Source of the DNA: Humibacter ginsenosidimutans
GTDB taxonomy: Bacteria; Actinomycetota; Actinomycetes; Actinomycetales; Microbacteriaceae
Direction of reading: 5' to 3'
Length of the DNA: 64,000 nt
NCBI RefSeq assembly: GCF_007859675.1
Contig: NZ_CP042305.1
Coordinates: forward strand, 3,038,001 to 3,102,000
How positions within the stretch are numbered: the stretch's first letter is position 1; each line of letters begins with the position of its first letter. Both the position numbers and the translations under genes were made by a program. The notes beneath the pieces are model-generated. The model was not told where the DNA came from, made no database searches, and worked only from the letters and a program-made list of their open reading frames with translations. Positions 31,947-40,471 of this stretch are shown in pieces.

Positions 31947-33566
31947 CTACGCGATCGCGGCGTCGACGATCGACTTCGCCTCGGACTGCACCTGGCGCAG
32001 GTGGTCCTCGCCGAGGAACGACTCCGCGTAGATCTTGTAGACGTCTTCGGTGCCGCTCGGGCGTGCCGCGAACCATGCGTTCTCGGTGACGACCTTGAGC
32101 CCGCCGATCGCTGCGTCGTTGCCAGGCGCCTTCGACAGCTTGGCCGTGATCTTCTCGCCCGCGAGCTCGTCGGCCGTGATGGCGTCGCCGTCGAGCTTGC
32201 CGAGCTTGGCCTTCTGCTCTTTGGATGCCGCGGCATCCACCCGCTGGTACACCGGGTCGCCGAAGCGCTCGGTCAGGCCGCGGTACAGCTGAGAGGGGCT
32301 CTTGCCTGTGACGGCCGTGATCTCGCTGGCGAGCAGGGCGAGCAGGATCCCGTCTTTGTCGGTCGTCCACGCCGTGCCGTCGAGCCGCAGGAACGACGCG
32401 CCGGCGCTCTCCTCGCCCCCAAACGCGACCGATCCGTCGACCAGTCCCGGCACGAACCACTTGAAGCCGACCGGCACCTCCCAGAGGCGGCGTCCCAGTG
32501 AGTCGGCGACCCGGTCGATGACCGACGACGAGACGAGAGTCTTGCCCACGGCGGCATCCGCCCGCCAGTCGGGGCGATGCGCATAGAGGTAGTCGATGGC
32601 GACGGCCAGGTAGTGGTTCGGGTTCATCAGGCCGCCGTCGGGCGTGACGATGCCGTGTCGGTCGGCATCGGCGTCGTTGCCGGTGAGGACGGCGAAATCG
32701 TCTTTGTGCTTCAGCACGGATGCCATGGCCGACGGGCTCGACGGATCCATGCGGATCTTGCCGTCCCAGTCCAGCGTCATGAAGCCCCACTGCGGATCGA
32801 TGAGCGGGTTCACAACCGTGAGGTCGAGGCCGTACGTCTCGCCGATGAGCGCCCAGTAGTGCGCGCTGGCGCCGCCGAGCGGGTCGGCGCCGATGCGGAT
32901 GCCGGCCCGACGGATGGCATCCACGTCGATGATGTGCTTGAGGTCGTCGACGTAGTTGCCCCGGAAGTCGTAGGTGGCGACACCGCTCGGCTCGGCTCGG
33001 TTCACCTCGCGCAGGCCGTTCGCGATGAGGTCGTTGGCGCGGTTCGCGATCCAGCTGGTCGCGTCGGAGTCGGCGGGGCCGCCATGCGGCGGGTTGTACT
33101 TGAAGCCGCCGTCGCGCGGCGGGTTGTGACTCGGGGTCACGACGATGCCGTCGGCCTGGGGCTCGCCAGGGTGCTCCTTGTTGTACTTGATGATCGCGTG
33201 GCTCACGGCCGGGGTCGGCACGAAGTCGTCGTATTCGTCGACGAGCACGTCGATGCCGTTCGCCACGAGCACCTCGAGCGCCGTGGTCTGGGCCGGTTCG
33301 CTCAGCGCGTGCGTGTCGGCGCCGATGAACAGGGGACCCGTCGTGCCCTGTCCTCGTCGGTACTCGACGATGGCCTGGGTGATGGCCGCGATGTGGTCGT
33401 CGTTGAACGCCGTGTCGAAGGCGCTGCCGCGGTGGCCGCTGGTGCCGAACACGACGCGCTGCTCCGGCACCGACGCATCCGGATGCTTCTCGTAGTACGC
33501 GCGCACGAGCGCCTCGACATCGATCAGGTCTTCGGGAGTGGCTGGGGTGCCCGCGCGATCGCTCAT
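31947..33566 (-). CDS. pgm: phosphoglucomutase (alpha-D-glucose phosphate-specific)
   Basis: A 539-residue enzyme interconverting glucose-1-phosphate and glucose-6-phosphate for glycogen and cell-wall precursor synthesis. All four loops are present: phosphoserine loop VVTPSHNPPRDG, metal loop GNDADADRHG, sugar loop GGEESAGASF and phosphate loop AARPSGTEDVYK. N-terminal FGTSGHRGSAFD and the overall length match the Pgm type found in many actinobacteria. AAGACT lies exactly 6 nt before the ATG, so the mRNA may be leaderless. Confidence 0.95.
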   Translation of the reverse strand: MSDRAGTPATPEDLIDVEALVRAYYEKHPDASVPEQRVVFGTSGHRGSAFDTAFNDDHIAAITQAIVEYRRGQGTTGPLFIGADTHALSEPAQTTALEVLVANGIDVLVDEYDDFVPTPAVSHAIIKYNKEHPGEPQADGIVVTPSHNPPRDGGFKYNPPHGGPADSDATSWIANRANDLIANGLREVNRAEPSGVATYDFRGNYVDDLKHIIDVDAIRRAGIRIGADPLGGASAHYWALIGETYGLDLTVVNPLIDPQWGFMTLDWDGKIRMDPSSPSAMASVLKHKDDFAVLTGNDADADRHGIVTPDGGLMNPNHYLAVAIDYLYAHRPDWRADAAVGKTLVSSSVIDRVADSLGRRLWEVPVGFKWFVPGLVDGSVAFGGEESAGASFLRLDGTAWTTDKDGILLALLASEITAVTGKSPSQLYRGLTERFGDPVYQRVDAAASKEQKAKLGKLDGDAITADELAGEKITAKLSKAPGNDAAIGGLKVVTENAWFAARPSGTEDVYKIYAESFLGEDHLRQVQSEAKSIVDAAIA

Positions 33567-33758
33567 GCGAAGAGTCTTGCACCGGGCCGGGGCCGCGTCT
33601 GCCCCGAGAACCGGGACAGCTGCGCGATGCAGGATGCTCGATGCAGGATATGTCGCGCGTCGATGCGGATATCTGCTCGAGTGGCCTTATCTCCTGCACG
33701 GGTGCATCAGATGCCCATCGCAGCTCCGACGGCACCTGCCGCAGATAGGCTTTTCGGC

Positions 33759-34760
33759 ATGTCGGATGCCCGTACCCAGAACCCAGGCGACCCGGTCGGC
33801 GATGATCACGCGGAGACCTACAGCTTTCTGGGCCCGGCCGGCACCTTCACCGAGGCGGCGCTCGCACAGGTGCCGCAGGCGCAAGGCAAGCCGTGGCGTG
33901 CCGTGAACAACGTGGGGGAGGCGCTCGACGACGTCGTCTCCGGGCGCAGCGTCGCGGCCATGATCGCGATCGAGAACTCGATCGAGGGCGGAGTCTCCGC
34001 GACGCAGGATGCGCTCGCGACCATGCCAGGGCTGCGCATCATCGGCGAATATCTCGTGCCCGTCGGGTTCGTGCTCGTGGCCAGGCCGGGGGTCGCGCTC
34101 GCCGATGTCAAGACCGTGACGGCGCATCCCGTGGCCTATGCGCAGTGCAAGGCGTGGCTCGGCGAGCATCTGCCTGCGCACGACTACGTGCCCGCGTCGA
34201 GCAACGTCACGGCGGCGACCTCGCTGCTGGAGACGGATGCCTCGGGCCGGCCGGCCGCCCTGGCCGACGCCGCGATCGCGCCGCCCACGATCGTCGCCCA
34301 CCACGACGTGGTCGTGCTCGCCGAGAACATCATCGACAACCCGAACGCGGTCACGCGGTTCGCGCTCGTGAGCCGCACCACGGACATCCCGAAGCCGACC
34401 GGCGCCGACAAGACGACGCTGATCGTCGAGCTGCCGTCCGACCGCTCCGGCACGCTCGTCGAGATGCTCGAGCAGTTCTCCACGCGCGGCGTCAACCTCA
34501 GCCTCATCGAGTCGCGACCCATCGGCGACGAGTTCGGCAGGTATCGCTTCGTCATCGACGCCGACGGTCACGTGACCGACGAGCGGGTGGCTGATGCCCT
34601 GCTCGGCCTCTTCCGCTTCAGCCCGCACATCAACTTCTTGGGCTCGTACCCGCGTGCCGACCACCAGCCGGTGGAGTACGACCACCGTTACGACGATGAC
34701 GTGTTCATCGAGGCCCGAGACTGGCTGCGCGGTCTGATCGGCGGCGAGCCGCAGGGCTGA
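33759..34760 (+). CDS. pheA: prephenate dehydratase
   Basis: A 333-residue enzyme converting prephenate to phenylpyruvate in phenylalanine synthesis. The catalytic domain opens with YSFLGPAGTFTEAAL, continues with AMIAIENSIEGGVSATQDAL, and has the TRF signature in NPNAVTRFALVSR. The C-terminal ACT domain (about residues 218-295) contains LSLIESRPIGDEFGRYRF, whose ESRP binds phenylalanine for feedback inhibition. ATG 33759 is preceded by TAGGCT 7 nt upstream. The intergenic region 33567-33758 holds two CGATGCAGGAT direct repeats (around 33615 and 33631). Confidence 0.93.
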   Translation: MSDARTQNPGDPVGDDHAETYSFLGPAGTFTEAALAQVPQAQGKPWRAVNNVGEALDDVVSGRSVAAMIAIENSIEGGVSATQDALATMPGLRIIGEYLVPVGFVLVARPGVALADVKTVTAHPVAYAQCKAWLGEHLPAHDYVPASSNVTAATSLLETDASGRPAALADAAIAPPTIVAHHDVVVLAENIIDNPNAVTRFALVSRTTDIPKPTGADKTTLIVELPSDRSGTLVEMLEQFSTRGVNLSLIESRPIGDEFGRYRFVIDADGHVTDERVADALLGLFRFSPHINFLGSYPRADHQPVEYDHRYDDDVFIEARDWLRGLIGGEPQG

Positions 34761-34783
34761 TCGCGACCCCCTACCCTGGGGCG

Positions 34784-35203
34784 ATGGATGCCCGCTACCG
34801 CTTCTCCTCCCGCACCGACGACATCGACCGCGAGCTCGTGCATCGCTGGCTGAGCGAGGAGTCGTACTGGGCTGCTGGCCGAGACCGTGCCAAGCAGGAC
34901 GCTGCGATCGACGGCTCGCGCAACTACGGGGTGTTCGACACGCAGACCGGCACACAGGTCGCCTACGCCCGCGTCGTGACCGACGGTGTGACCTTCGCCT
35001 GGCTCTGCGACGTGTTCGTCGATCCGTCGCAGCGCGGCAACGGGATCGGCGTCGGCTTGATCGGCGGCGTGATCTCCGACCTCGAGCCGCTCGGCCTCAA
35101 GCGCATCGCCCTGGCCACGGGCGACGCGCACGGTCTGTACGCGAAGTTCGGGTTCGCACCGCTCGAGAACCCGTCGATGTGGATGGCTCGCGCCGGCAGC
35201 TGA
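34784..35203 (+). CDS. GNAT-family N-acetyltransferase
   Basis: A 139-residue acetyltransferase with the acetyl-CoA-binding segment DVFVDPSQRGNGIGVGLIGG (R/Q-x-x-G-x-G/A) at residues about 77-96, followed by IALATGDAHGLYAKFGFAPL, the standard strand-helix of motif B. Substrate unknown. TACCCT lies exactly 6 nt before the ATG, so it is a separate leaderless transcription unit 23 bp after pheA. Confidence 0.85.
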   Translation: MDARYRFSSRTDDIDRELVHRWLSEESYWAAGRDRAKQDAAIDGSRNYGVFDTQTGTQVAYARVVTDGVTFAWLCDVFVDPSQRGNGIGVGLIGGVISDLEPLGLKRIALATGDAHGLYAKFGFAPLENPSMWMARAGS

Positions 35204-35299
35204 GGCCCGTCGCCTCGTTCCCGTGCGGTGCGGAGCGACACTCGCCGTCGCGGTCGGTCACGCGCGCACGCACCCACGGCCCACGACTACCCTCTCCCC

Positions 35300-35857
35300 A
35301 TGCGCATCGTGGTGTCGGGAACGCACGCCAGCGGCAAGAGCACGCTGATCGCGGACTTCGCAATGCGGCATCCCGAGTTCGCGGTGCTGCCCGATCCGTT
35401 CGAGCTCATCGACGACAGCTGGGATACGCCGAGCGCGGCGATGTTCATGGCGCAGCTCCGCGTTGCCGCGCAACGACTCGGAAGCGATGACGAGGGCGAG
35501 TCGCTCATCGCCGAGCGCGGGCCGATCGACTTTCTCGCATACATCCTCGCGATGGCGGAGCTGAGCGGCACGACTGCCGACGGCGACCTCGTCGAGCGGG
35601 CGATGGCGCTGACGGCGGATGCCCTGGGCCGAGTCGACCTGCTGGCGGTGCTTCCGCTGACCCCCGGTCGGCCCATCCACGTCGGCGACGACGAGCAGCT
35701 CGAACTGCGCAGCGCGATGAACGACGTGCTGTTGGAGCTCATCGACGATCCCGACCTGATCGGCGACCGCCTCGCGGTGTGCGAGATCACGGGCGATCCG
35801 GCCGAACGGCTGGCCGCGCTGGAGGAGGCGGCGGGCATGCTCCGTCACGACGGGTGA
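35300..35857 (+). CDS. P-loop ATPase/kinase (AAA_28-like)
   Basis: A 185-residue single-domain protein with Walker A GTHASGKST at residues 7-15 and ERGPIDFLAYILAM in the middle, the DxxR-like region of nucleotide/nicotinamide-riboside kinase-like P-loop proteins. Probably phosphorylates a small metabolite; the substrate is unknown. ATG 35300 is preferred over upstream in-frame starts: TACCCT sits exactly 6 nt before it and the Walker A then lies at the usual N-terminal position. Confidence 0.78.
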   Translation: MRIVVSGTHASGKSTLIADFAMRHPEFAVLPDPFELIDDSWDTPSAAMFMAQLRVAAQRLGSDDEGESLIAERGPIDFLAYILAMAELSGTTADGDLVERAMALTADALGRVDLLAVLPLTPGRPIHVGDDEQLELRSAMNDVLLELIDDPDLIGDRLAVCEITGDPAERLAALEEAAGMLRHDG

Positions 35858-35881
35858 CGAGCGCGCGGCGCGGCGGGCGCC

Positions 35882-36934
35882 TCAGGAGCCGGGCGGCACG
35901 CGCACGACGAGAGCGCCGGCATCCGCCCAGAAGTGTGCGCCGACCACGTTGCCGAAGCCGTCGCCGTCGAGCTCGACCGGCTCCTCGCCCTCGACCTCGA
36001 TCTGCACGGATGCCCCGCGCAGGTAGGTGAGCATGCGGGCCTTGTCGGAGCCCGTGAAGCGGATGATCTTGCGCCCGAACGATGTGCGACGCAGCACGTG
36101 GTTCTCCCAGGTGACCTTGCGCCAGATCCAGAGCCAGCCGAAGACGGTGCGCGGCTGCAGCAGCGCGATGTCGAGTTCGCCGTCATCGAGGGCGGCGTCC
36201 GGCATGAGCTCGATGGCGCCCGGCAGCACGCCGCAGTTGCCGGCCAGGATGGTGCTGACGTGGGCGGAGTGCTTCTGATGGCCGGGCAACTGGTAGTGGA
36301 TGTGCAGCCGCTTCGTGCCGAGCGACCGCAACCCGCCGTCGACGTAGGCGAGCCAGCCGACGCGCTTCTTGAGCTGCGGGTTGGTCTTGGCGATCATCGC
36401 GGCGTCGATGCCGATGCCGGCCATCACGAGAAAGACGTGATCGCTGGATGCCCCGTTCTCCCTGGTCAGTTCGGCCACGCCGACGTCGACCTTCGCGTCG
36501 TCGCCGTGCATGGCCACGCGAACGGATGCCCGCACATCCGTCAAAGGCAGCCCCAGGTTGCGCGCCAGCAGGTTGCCGGTTCCGAGCGGCACGATGCCCA
36601 GCGGCACGCCGCTTCCACGCAGGCCGTGCGCCGCGGCGCGCACCGTCCCGTCGCCGCCCGCCACGATCGCGAGCCCGGCGCCCGCGTCGATCGCGCGCCG
36701 CGAAAGCCCCTGCCCTGCGTCGTCGACGGTGGTCTCCAGCCAGAGCACGCCCTCCCAGCCGGACGTCCCGTTCGGCAGGGATGCCCGAGCCTCCGCGAGC
36801 CCCATCTCCACCGCCGCGCGCAGCTCTTTCACGTCACCCTTGGTGGGGTTGTAGATGACGGCCACGAGCCGCGGCGACGCCGACGAGGAGGCGCCCGGCA
36901 TCGTGTTCGAGGTCGGTGCGGCCGATTCGCTCAC
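35882..36934 (-). CDS. diacylglycerol kinase-family lipid kinase
   Basis: A 350-residue lipid kinase with the catalytic GGDGTVRAAAHGL motif (residues about 97-109) and VPLGTGNLLARNLGLP, both typical of DagK/YegS enzymes; the C-terminal beta-sandwich includes LPGAIELMPDAALDDGELDI and a late EVEGEEPVELDGD. It phosphorylates diacylglycerol or a related lipid, recycling it for phospholipid synthesis. GTG 36934 has TAGCGT exactly 6 nt upstream (spacer TGACGC). Confidence 0.9.
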   Translation of the reverse strand: MSESAAPTSNTMPGASSSASPRLVAVIYNPTKGDVKELRAAVEMGLAEARASLPNGTSGWEGVLWLETTVDDAGQGLSRRAIDAGAGLAIVAGGDGTVRAAAHGLRGSGVPLGIVPLGTGNLLARNLGLPLTDVRASVRVAMHGDDAKVDVGVAELTRENGASSDHVFLVMAGIGIDAAMIAKTNPQLKKRVGWLAYVDGGLRSLGTKRLHIHYQLPGHQKHSAHVSTILAGNCGVLPGAIELMPDAALDDGELDIALLQPRTVFGWLWIWRKVTWENHVLRRTSFGRKIIRFTGSDKARMLTYLRGASVQIEVEGEEPVELDGDGFGNVVGAHFWADAGALVVRVPPGS

Positions 36935-36972
36935 GCGTCAACGCTAGCCGTCGGCGCGCTCCTCCACGGAGT

Positions 36973-37060
36973 CCGTGCCGAATATCGGAGTCATGCGCAC
37001 GTGGTCGGCGAGTCGCATCCCGCGTTCGGCGTGTCGGTTTGGAGTTCCGATTTCGAGCAC
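36973..37060. repeat. 88-bp inverted-repeat element, copy 2
   Basis: Left end CGTGCCGAATATCGGAGT and right end GGAGTTCCGATTTCGAGCACG-type are inverted; CCGAATATCGG (36977-36987) and CCGATTTCGAG (37046-37056) have centres 69 bp apart, exactly as in copy 1 at 9324-9411. The interior is unrelated. It fills the gap between the lipid kinase start and the S41 peptidase stop. Confidence 0.6.
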
Positions 37061-37061
37061 G

Positions 37062-37943
37062 TCACGACCCGAGCGGGCCGGCCCCGAGCGCGCGGATCAG
37101 AGCGTCGTCTGCGGCGCATGGGAGATCGGGGATGACGCCGACGCCCTCCCAGTTCGTTCCGGTCACGGCATTGATCGACTGGGCGGTCGGCACGTGCAGC
37201 TGAAGATGCCCGGTGAGATCGAAGTCCTCACGCGGGTGCGCACCACCGCCGGTGGTCTCGCCGACGAGGGTGGCGCGTCCGATGGCCTGCAGGTCGTATG
37301 CCAGCTCTTCTCCACCGCTGAACGTGCGAGAGCTGGTGAGCACGAAGACCGGAACATCCGCGGCGAGCTTCGGCGCCAGGTAGGTCGTGGTCCACGACTG
37401 GCTCACCGTGCCATCGCGCGCCACAAGGTCTTGCAGATGCACCGGCTCGTCGCCGGTGAGGTGACTGACGATCATCGCGACTGACTCGGGGACACCGCCG
37501 AGGCATCCTCTCAGATCGATGATCAGCCGCGTGACTCCTTGCAGCAGGGTGAACGCGGCCGACACCACGGGGGCGAGGTATTCGCCGGGCAGGATGACAG
37601 GTCCGATCGTCATCAGTCCGACATTGCCCTCGAGCCTGCGCACCTCGCTGACGCCGGGCCCGTGGTCGCGCATGAGATCGAGGAGGAACGCGTGCGGATC
37701 CTCGCGGGGCGGAACGCCATCGGGAAAGTGCCGCACCCGCAGGTGGCCGTCCCCGTTGACCGACTGAAGGCGCTCGGTGAGAACGGCGGCCGTCGACGGC
37801 TCGTCCGACTCGTCGAATGCGACATCGTCGAGTGCACCCGCGATTCGCTCGGCGACCTCGGGGAAGACGTAGTTCTCGCGCACCAACTCCTGGATTCGGG
37901 CGATGAGGGTGGTGTCTTCATGCGATTCGTCGAGTGTCTCCAC
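37062..37943 (-). CDS. S41-family peptidase
   Basis: A 293-residue protein in the IRBP/TSP-like S41 group: N-terminal helical domain with ENYVFPEVAERIAGAL, then strands GLMTIGPVILPGEYL and LIIDLRGCLGGVPES (the D-L-R-x-x-x-G-G signature), and the nucleophile Ser in SSRTFSGGEELAYDLQ. No signal peptide, so a cytoplasmic protease or peptide hydrolase is likely. GTG 37943 is preferred: TTGACA (37979-37974), 17 bp, AACACT, then GTG 8 nt later. A longer in-frame start at ATG 38036 would place the first 31 residues inside the promoter and an intergenic repeat. Confidence 0.8.
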   Translation of the reverse strand: METLDESHEDTTLIARIQELVRENYVFPEVAERIAGALDDVAFDESDEPSTAAVLTERLQSVNGDGHLRVRHFPDGVPPREDPHAFLLDLMRDHGPGVSEVRRLEGNVGLMTIGPVILPGEYLAPVVSAAFTLLQGVTRLIIDLRGCLGGVPESVAMIVSHLTGDEPVHLQDLVARDGTVSQSWTTTYLAPKLAADVPVFVLTSSRTFSGGEELAYDLQAIGRATLVGETTGGGAHPREDFDLTGHLQLHVPTAQSINAVTGTNWEGVGVIPDLPCAADDALIRALGAGPLGS

Positions 37944-37950
37944 GATCGCC

Positions 37951-37979
37951 AGTGTTGGGAATGGCGGGGTGGGTGTCAA
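37951..37979 (-). promoter_or_regulatory. promoter of the S41 peptidase gene
   Basis: Reading leftwards: perfect TTGACA (37979-37974), 17-bp spacer, AACACT (37956-37951). The predicted transcript start falls on or next to GTG 37943, giving a leaderless mRNA. Confidence 0.5.
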
Positions 37980-38006
37980 GCGGGGGCGAGTGGGGGCGGT
38001 CGCCTC

Positions 38007-38154
38007 TATCGCGGCTGCGCCGCTCATGGTCTCCATCGGGACGGCCGAGCGAGCAAGCTCGCCCTGCTCTCAGCTCGGTCGCCCATATCGCGGCTGCGCC
38101 GCTCAGAGGCTCAATCGGGGCGGCCAGCGTGAGCGAGCTCCCGCTGGCCGCCCC
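38007..38154. repeat. 79-bp tandem repeat with strong hairpin upstream of serS
   Basis: TATCGCGGCTGCGCCGCTCA occurs at 38007-38026 and again at 38086-38105, 79 bp apart, each followed by a related ATCGGGxCGGCC stretch. The second copy ends in a perfect 13-bp stem (GGGGCGGCCAGCG, 38117-38129, with 38142-38154; 12-nt loop). No U-tract follows. It occupies most of the gap between the S41 gene and serS. Confidence 0.7.
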
Positions 38155-38177
38155 TCAATCGCCTCTAGACTTGTTCG

Positions 38178-39446
38178 GTGATCGATCCCGTACTTCTGCG
38201 CGAGAATCCCGACCTCATCAGGCGTTCGCAAGAGGCGAGGGGCGAGTCTCCCGACACGGTCGACGATGCGCTGAGTGCCGATGCCGAACGTCGTGCGGCG
38301 ATCACCGAGTTCGAGTCTCTGCGAGCCGAGCAGAACGCGTTCGGCAAGCGCGTGGCATCCGCGCCGAAAGAGGAGAAGAAGGAGCTCGTCGCGCAGGCGC
38401 AGCAGCTCGCGGCGCAGGTGAAGGCGGCGCAGGCCGCGGCGTCCGACGCCGAAGAGCGGTTCGACGCCGCGGTGCGGCGCATCGGCAACGTGATCGTCGA
38501 CGGCGTTCCCGCCGGTGGTGAGGATGACTTCGTCACCCTGCGCGAAGTCGGCCCGATTCCGACGTTCGACTTCGAGCCCCGCGACCACCTCGAACTCGGC
38601 GAGAAGCTCGACGCCATCGACATGGCGCGTGGCGCCAAGGTGAGCGGCGCGCGCTTCTACTTCTTGAAGGGGGTCGGCGCCCGCCTCGAGATCGCGCTGA
38701 TGAATTACGCGCTCGACACCGCGCTCGCCAACGGCTTCACGCCGATGATCACACCGACGCTCGTGAAGCCGGAGATCATGCAGGGCACCGGCTTCCTCGG
38801 CGCCCACGCCGACGAGGTGTACCGCCTCGGCACCGACGACCTCTATCTCACGGGCACGAGCGAGGTGGCGCTCGCCGGGTATCACTCCGACGAGATCCTC
38901 GATCTCGACGATGGCGCGCTGCGCTACGCCGGCTGGTCGACCTGCTTCCGCCGCGAGGCCGGCAGCGGCGGCAAAGACACCCGCGGCATCATCCGCGTGC
39001 ACCAGTTCAACAAGCTCGAGATGTTCGTCTACACGGTGCCGGAGGACGCCGAGGCAGAGCACCTGCGCCTCGTCGCGCTGCAGGAACAGATGCTGCAGTC
39101 CCTCGGCCTCGCCTACCGCGTGATCGACACCGCGGCGGGCGACCTCGGATCCAGCGCCGCCCGCAAGTACGACATCGAGGCCTGGGTGCCGACGCAGGGC
39201 AAGTATCGCGAGCTGACGTCCACCTCCAACTGCACGACGTTCCAGGCGCGCAGGTTGCAGACGCGCTATCGCACCGAGAGCGGCAAGACCACGCCGGTCG
39301 CGACGCTGAACGGCACGCTCGCCACCACCCGCTGGCTGGTGGCGTTGCTCGAGACGCACCAGCAGGCCGACGGAACGGTGGCCGTGCCGACGGCGCTGCA
39401 GCCGTACCTGGGCGGACTCGAGGTGTTGCGGCCGGTCGCGGCGTGA
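38178..39446 (+). CDS. serS: seryl-tRNA synthetase
   Basis: A 422-residue class II synthetase charging tRNA-Ser. The N-terminal coiled-coil arm spans residues about 30-105 ([20 protein letters not shown] region); [15 protein letters not shown], motif 2 [20 protein letters not shown] and motif 3 [20 protein letters not shown] follow. GTG 38178 has TAGACT exactly 6 nt upstream (38166-38171), so the message is predicted leaderless. Its stop overlaps the HAD gene start (GTGA at 39443-39446), coupling translation of the two. Confidence 0.96.
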   Translation: MIDPVLLRENPDLIRRSQEARGESPDTVDDALSADAERRAAITEFESLRAEQNAFGKRVASAPKEEKKELVAQAQQLAAQVKAAQAAASDAEERFDAAVRRIGNVIVDGVPAGGEDDFVTLREVGPIPTFDFEPRDHLELGEKLDAIDMARGAKVSGARFYFLKGVGARLEIALMNYALDTALANGFTPMITPTLVKPEIMQGTGFLGAHADEVYRLGTDDLYLTGTSEVALAGYHSDEILDLDDGALRYAGWSTCFRREAGSGGKDTRGIIRVHQFNKLEMFVYTVPEDAEAEHLRLVALQEQMLQSLGLAYRVIDTAAGDLGSSAARKYDIEAWVPTQGKYRELTSTSNCTTFQARRLQTRYRTESGKTTPVATLNGTLATTRWLVALLETHQQADGTVAVPTALQPYLGGLEVLRPVAA

Positions 39447-40318
39447 GCGCGGGGCAGCCCTCGGCAGGGGAGTCGAACGCGACGGAGTCTGCGGCGGAGG
39501 CCCTGGCATCCGGCCGCCTGCTCGTCGCGCTCGACGTCGACGGCACACTGCTGCATGAAGACGGCAGCGCCTCCGACGCAGTGAAGGATGCCGTGGCCCA
39601 CGCCGTCGACGCCGGTCACGAGGTCACCCTCGCGACGGGTCGCAGCTGGGAGACGGCTCGCGACGTGCTCGCGCTCTTCGGGCTCCACCCCGAGTACGTC
39701 GTGTGCTCGAACGGCGCAGTGATCATGCAGCGCGACGGCGACGGATACCGCCGCGCCTACGTGGAGACATTCGACGCGCGGCCGGTGCTTCAGATGGTGC
39801 GACCCTTCCTGCCCGAGGGCGGATACATGGTCGAGCTCGCCGACGGCACCCGCCTGCACACCGTGGGCATGGACTCGTCGGGGTGGCAGCTCGGACCGGC
39901 GCAGCCCGTGCCGTTCGAGGAGCTCGGGCTCGAGCCCGCGAGCCGTGTGGTCGTGGTCTCGCCGTCGCACGACGCCGAGGAGTTTCTCGACATCGTCGAG
40001 CAGATGGGTCTGCACAAGGTGACGTACGCGGTGGGCTGGGCGGCGTGGCTGGACATCTCGCCGGAGGGCGTCAGCAAGGGCAGCGGCGTCGCCAGGATGC
40101 GCGAGCTGCTCGGATTCGAGCGCGAGGCGCTGCTGGTGGTCGGTGACGGCCGCAACGACATCGAGATGTTCGAGTACGCGGGCTCGGGAGGCGGGCGTGC
40201 CGTCGCGATGGGACAGGCTCCCGACGAGGTGAAAGCCGCAGCAGGGGAAGTGACGGGCGACGTCGACGACGACGGGCTGGCATCCGTGCTGCTTTCGGTC
40301 GCCTCGCCTGCACGCTGA
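39443..40318 (+). CDS. HAD-superfamily hydrolase, Cof type
   Basis: A 291-residue phosphatase: motif I LDVDGTLL at residues 30-37, motif [10 protein letters not shown], the Lys motif in [10 protein letters not shown] and motif [14 protein letters not shown] near residue 232, with the C2B-type cap between. Cof-type enzymes dephosphorylate sugar phosphates or flavin precursors. It starts at GTG overlapping the serS stop; the first 22 residues are a low-complexity Ser/Ala/Glu stretch. Confidence 0.9.
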   Translation: MSAGQPSAGESNATESAAEALASGRLLVALDVDGTLLHEDGSASDAVKDAVAHAVDAGHEVTLATGRSWETARDVLALFGLHPEYVVCSNGAVIMQRDGDGYRRAYVETFDARPVLQMVRPFLPEGGYMVELADGTRLHTVGMDSSGWQLGPAQPVPFEELGLEPASRVVVVSPSHDAEEFLDIVEQMGLHKVTYAVGWAAWLDISPEGVSKGSGVARMRELLGFEREALLVVGDGRNDIEMFEYAGSGGGRAVAMGQAPDEVKAAAGEVTGDVDDDGLASVLLSVASPAR

Positions 40319-40417
40319 GCCCACCTGTCGCGCCTCGCTGCCGCTGCCGCGGTTTCTCGACGCCGCTTCGCCCGGCCGACGCCGGTCGAGTGTGCGAATG
40401 TGTTCAGCTCCTTGGCT

Positions 40418-40431
40418 GGAAGGCGCTTTCC
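40418..40431. promoter_or_regulatory. possible LacI-type operator before the beta-helix gene
   Basis: GGAAGGCGCTTTCC is a near-palindrome with central GCGC-like core, 40 bp upstream of the GTG at 40472. The 153-bp gap otherwise shows only the AGGAGG ribosome site. Confidence 0.35.
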
Positions 40432-40471
40432 CTCGAGGATTGCAGCGCATCACGCATTCGAGGAGGAACGA

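Noticed and set aside
31540..33735. 731-codon leftward open frame overlapping pgm
   Set aside because: Arg-rich shadow of pgm in a neighbouring frame; pgm motifs are all in the other frame.
38007..38177. T-box or amino-acid riboswitch before serS
   Set aside because: No TGGNACCGCG-type T-box sequence or anti-terminator; the -10 box 6 nt before GTG predicts a leaderless serS message lying after the repeat.
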